From: an uncultured Eubacteriales bacterium
GTDB lineage: Bacteria; Bacillota_A; Clostridia; Christensenellales; Aristaeellaceae
Reading direction: 5' to 3'
NCBI GenBank assembly: GCA_900321945.1
Contig: ONXY01000187.1
Coordinates: 1-5,417, forward strand
Length of the DNA: 5,417 nt
Shown here: positions 5,073 to 5,417 of the stretch, piece after piece
Position numbering within the stretch: the stretch's first letter is position 1
Layout of the letters: each line of letters begins with the position of its first letter
Made by a program: the position numbers and the translations under genes
Notes under the pieces: generated by a model
Told to the model about the DNA's origin: nothing
Database searches by the model: none
The model's input: the letters and a program-made list of their open reading frames with translations, nothing else

Positions 5073-5417
5073 TTACCGTCCGAGCAGCTGCTCCGCCTGG
5101 GCGGAGGCTTCCGCTGTTTCAACCGTCGGAGCGTCGGGATAATCCGTCGTCACCGGGAGCGGCAGGCTCTGCATGTATTCGTGCATGGCCTCCGCGACCC
5201 GTTTGCTGTTGGCCACCGCCTCCACCACCGTGCGCGCGCCGCTGGCGGCGTCTCCCGCCGCGAACACGCCCGGGCGGCTGGTATGCCCGTCTTCGTCCAC
5301 GGTCAGGAGGCCGCTCCGGACGGTATCGATTCCTTTGGTGGTCGTCACCAGATTGCTTTCCGCTCCCTGGCTGACCGCGATAATCACGCCTGTGCACGGA
5401 TACAGCATTTCCGTTCC
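5073..5417 (-). CDS. NAD(P)H/FAD-dependent oxidoreductase, GltD-like (glutamate synthase small-subunit family), C-terminal part
   Basis: The gene runs on the minus strand and its start lies beyond the right edge; 114 residues up to the stop (TAA, complement of 5073-5075) are visible. The frame stays open to the edge (residues GTE precede the first internal Met), so the ATG at 5406-5408 is not the start. GVIIAVSQGAESNLV corresponds to the family's VI.AIGQ.P segment. TSRPGVFAAGDAASGARTVV carries the second FAD-binding motif, with the conserved TS.PGVFA.GD followed by G..TV. VANSKRVAEAMHEYM is the usual C-terminal helix. The last 30 residues are a variable acidic, alanine-rich tail. This family includes glutamate synthase beta subunits, the NADPH-dependent flavoprotein of NfnB type and several stand-alone oxidoreductases. 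The fragment cannot tell them apart, nor show any iron-sulfur domain. It converges on the kinase gene with 68 bases between stops. Confidence 0.9.
   Translation of the reverse strand, partial: GTEMLYPCTGVIIAVSQGAESNLVTTTKGIDTVRSGLLTVDEDGHTSRPGVFAAGDAASGARTVVEAVANSKRVAEAMHEYMQSLPLPVTTDYPDAPTVETAEASAQAEQLLGR

Noticed and set aside
5033..5374. 113-codon plus-strand frame opposite the oxidoreductase
   Set aside because: It is Pro/Arg-rich shadow sequence antisense to a clear flavoprotein C-terminus.

Overview
The window reads as a piece of chromosome from a GC-rich member of the Clostridia, probably an uncultured gut or rumen lineage. This is an inference. It rests on good Shine-Dalgarno sites before most genes, and on a GuaA, an AraC/GyrI-type regulator, an orphan AAA ATPase and a KDG-type sugar kinase of the kinds common in Firmicutes. 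No rRNA, tRNA, CRISPR array or complete insertion sequence was seen.

Layout. Positions 1-792 (+) hold the C-terminal half of GMP synthase, guaA, entering from the left edge. Positions 793-1193 hold no intact gene. They contain a decayed, frameshifted piece of a DUF1016/YhcG-type nuclease (about 853-1031), then a strong sigma-70-like promoter (TTGACA-N17-TAAAAT, 1059-1087), then an array of seven CAGTAAA motifs (1065-1168) that starts inside that promoter and fills the leader of the next gene. Positions 1194-2237 (+) encode a 347-residue orphan AAA ATPase with clear Walker A and B motifs and a likely C-terminal winged helix. Positions 2292-2780 (+) encode a Nudix hydrolase. Positions 2873-3703 (+) encode an AraC-type regulator fused to a GyrI-like ligand-binding domain, closed by a strong intrinsic terminator (3714-3742). 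After a 170-base gap, positions 3913-5004 (+) encode a PfkB-family sugar kinase, most likely 2-keto-3-deoxygluconate kinase. The window ends in a convergent, partial gene on the minus strand (5073-5417), the C-terminus of a GltD-like NAD(P)H/FAD oxidoreductase.

How the parts relate. guaA, the Nudix gene, the regulator, the kinase and the oxidoreductase are GC-rich metabolic or regulatory genes with no obvious shared pathway. The block from just after guaA to about 2240 is clearly poorer in GC (for example 23 G+C of 60 at 1381-1440, against 47 of 60 at 361-420). It combines a nuclease remnant associated elsewhere with accessory or defence DNA, a repeat array and an orphan ATPase. It looks like an acquired accessory insert. 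The point of most interest is the repeat-promoter-ATPase unit: the repeats sit where a DNA-binding protein would block or organise the ATPase promoter, which suggests autoregulation or an iteron-like binding site.
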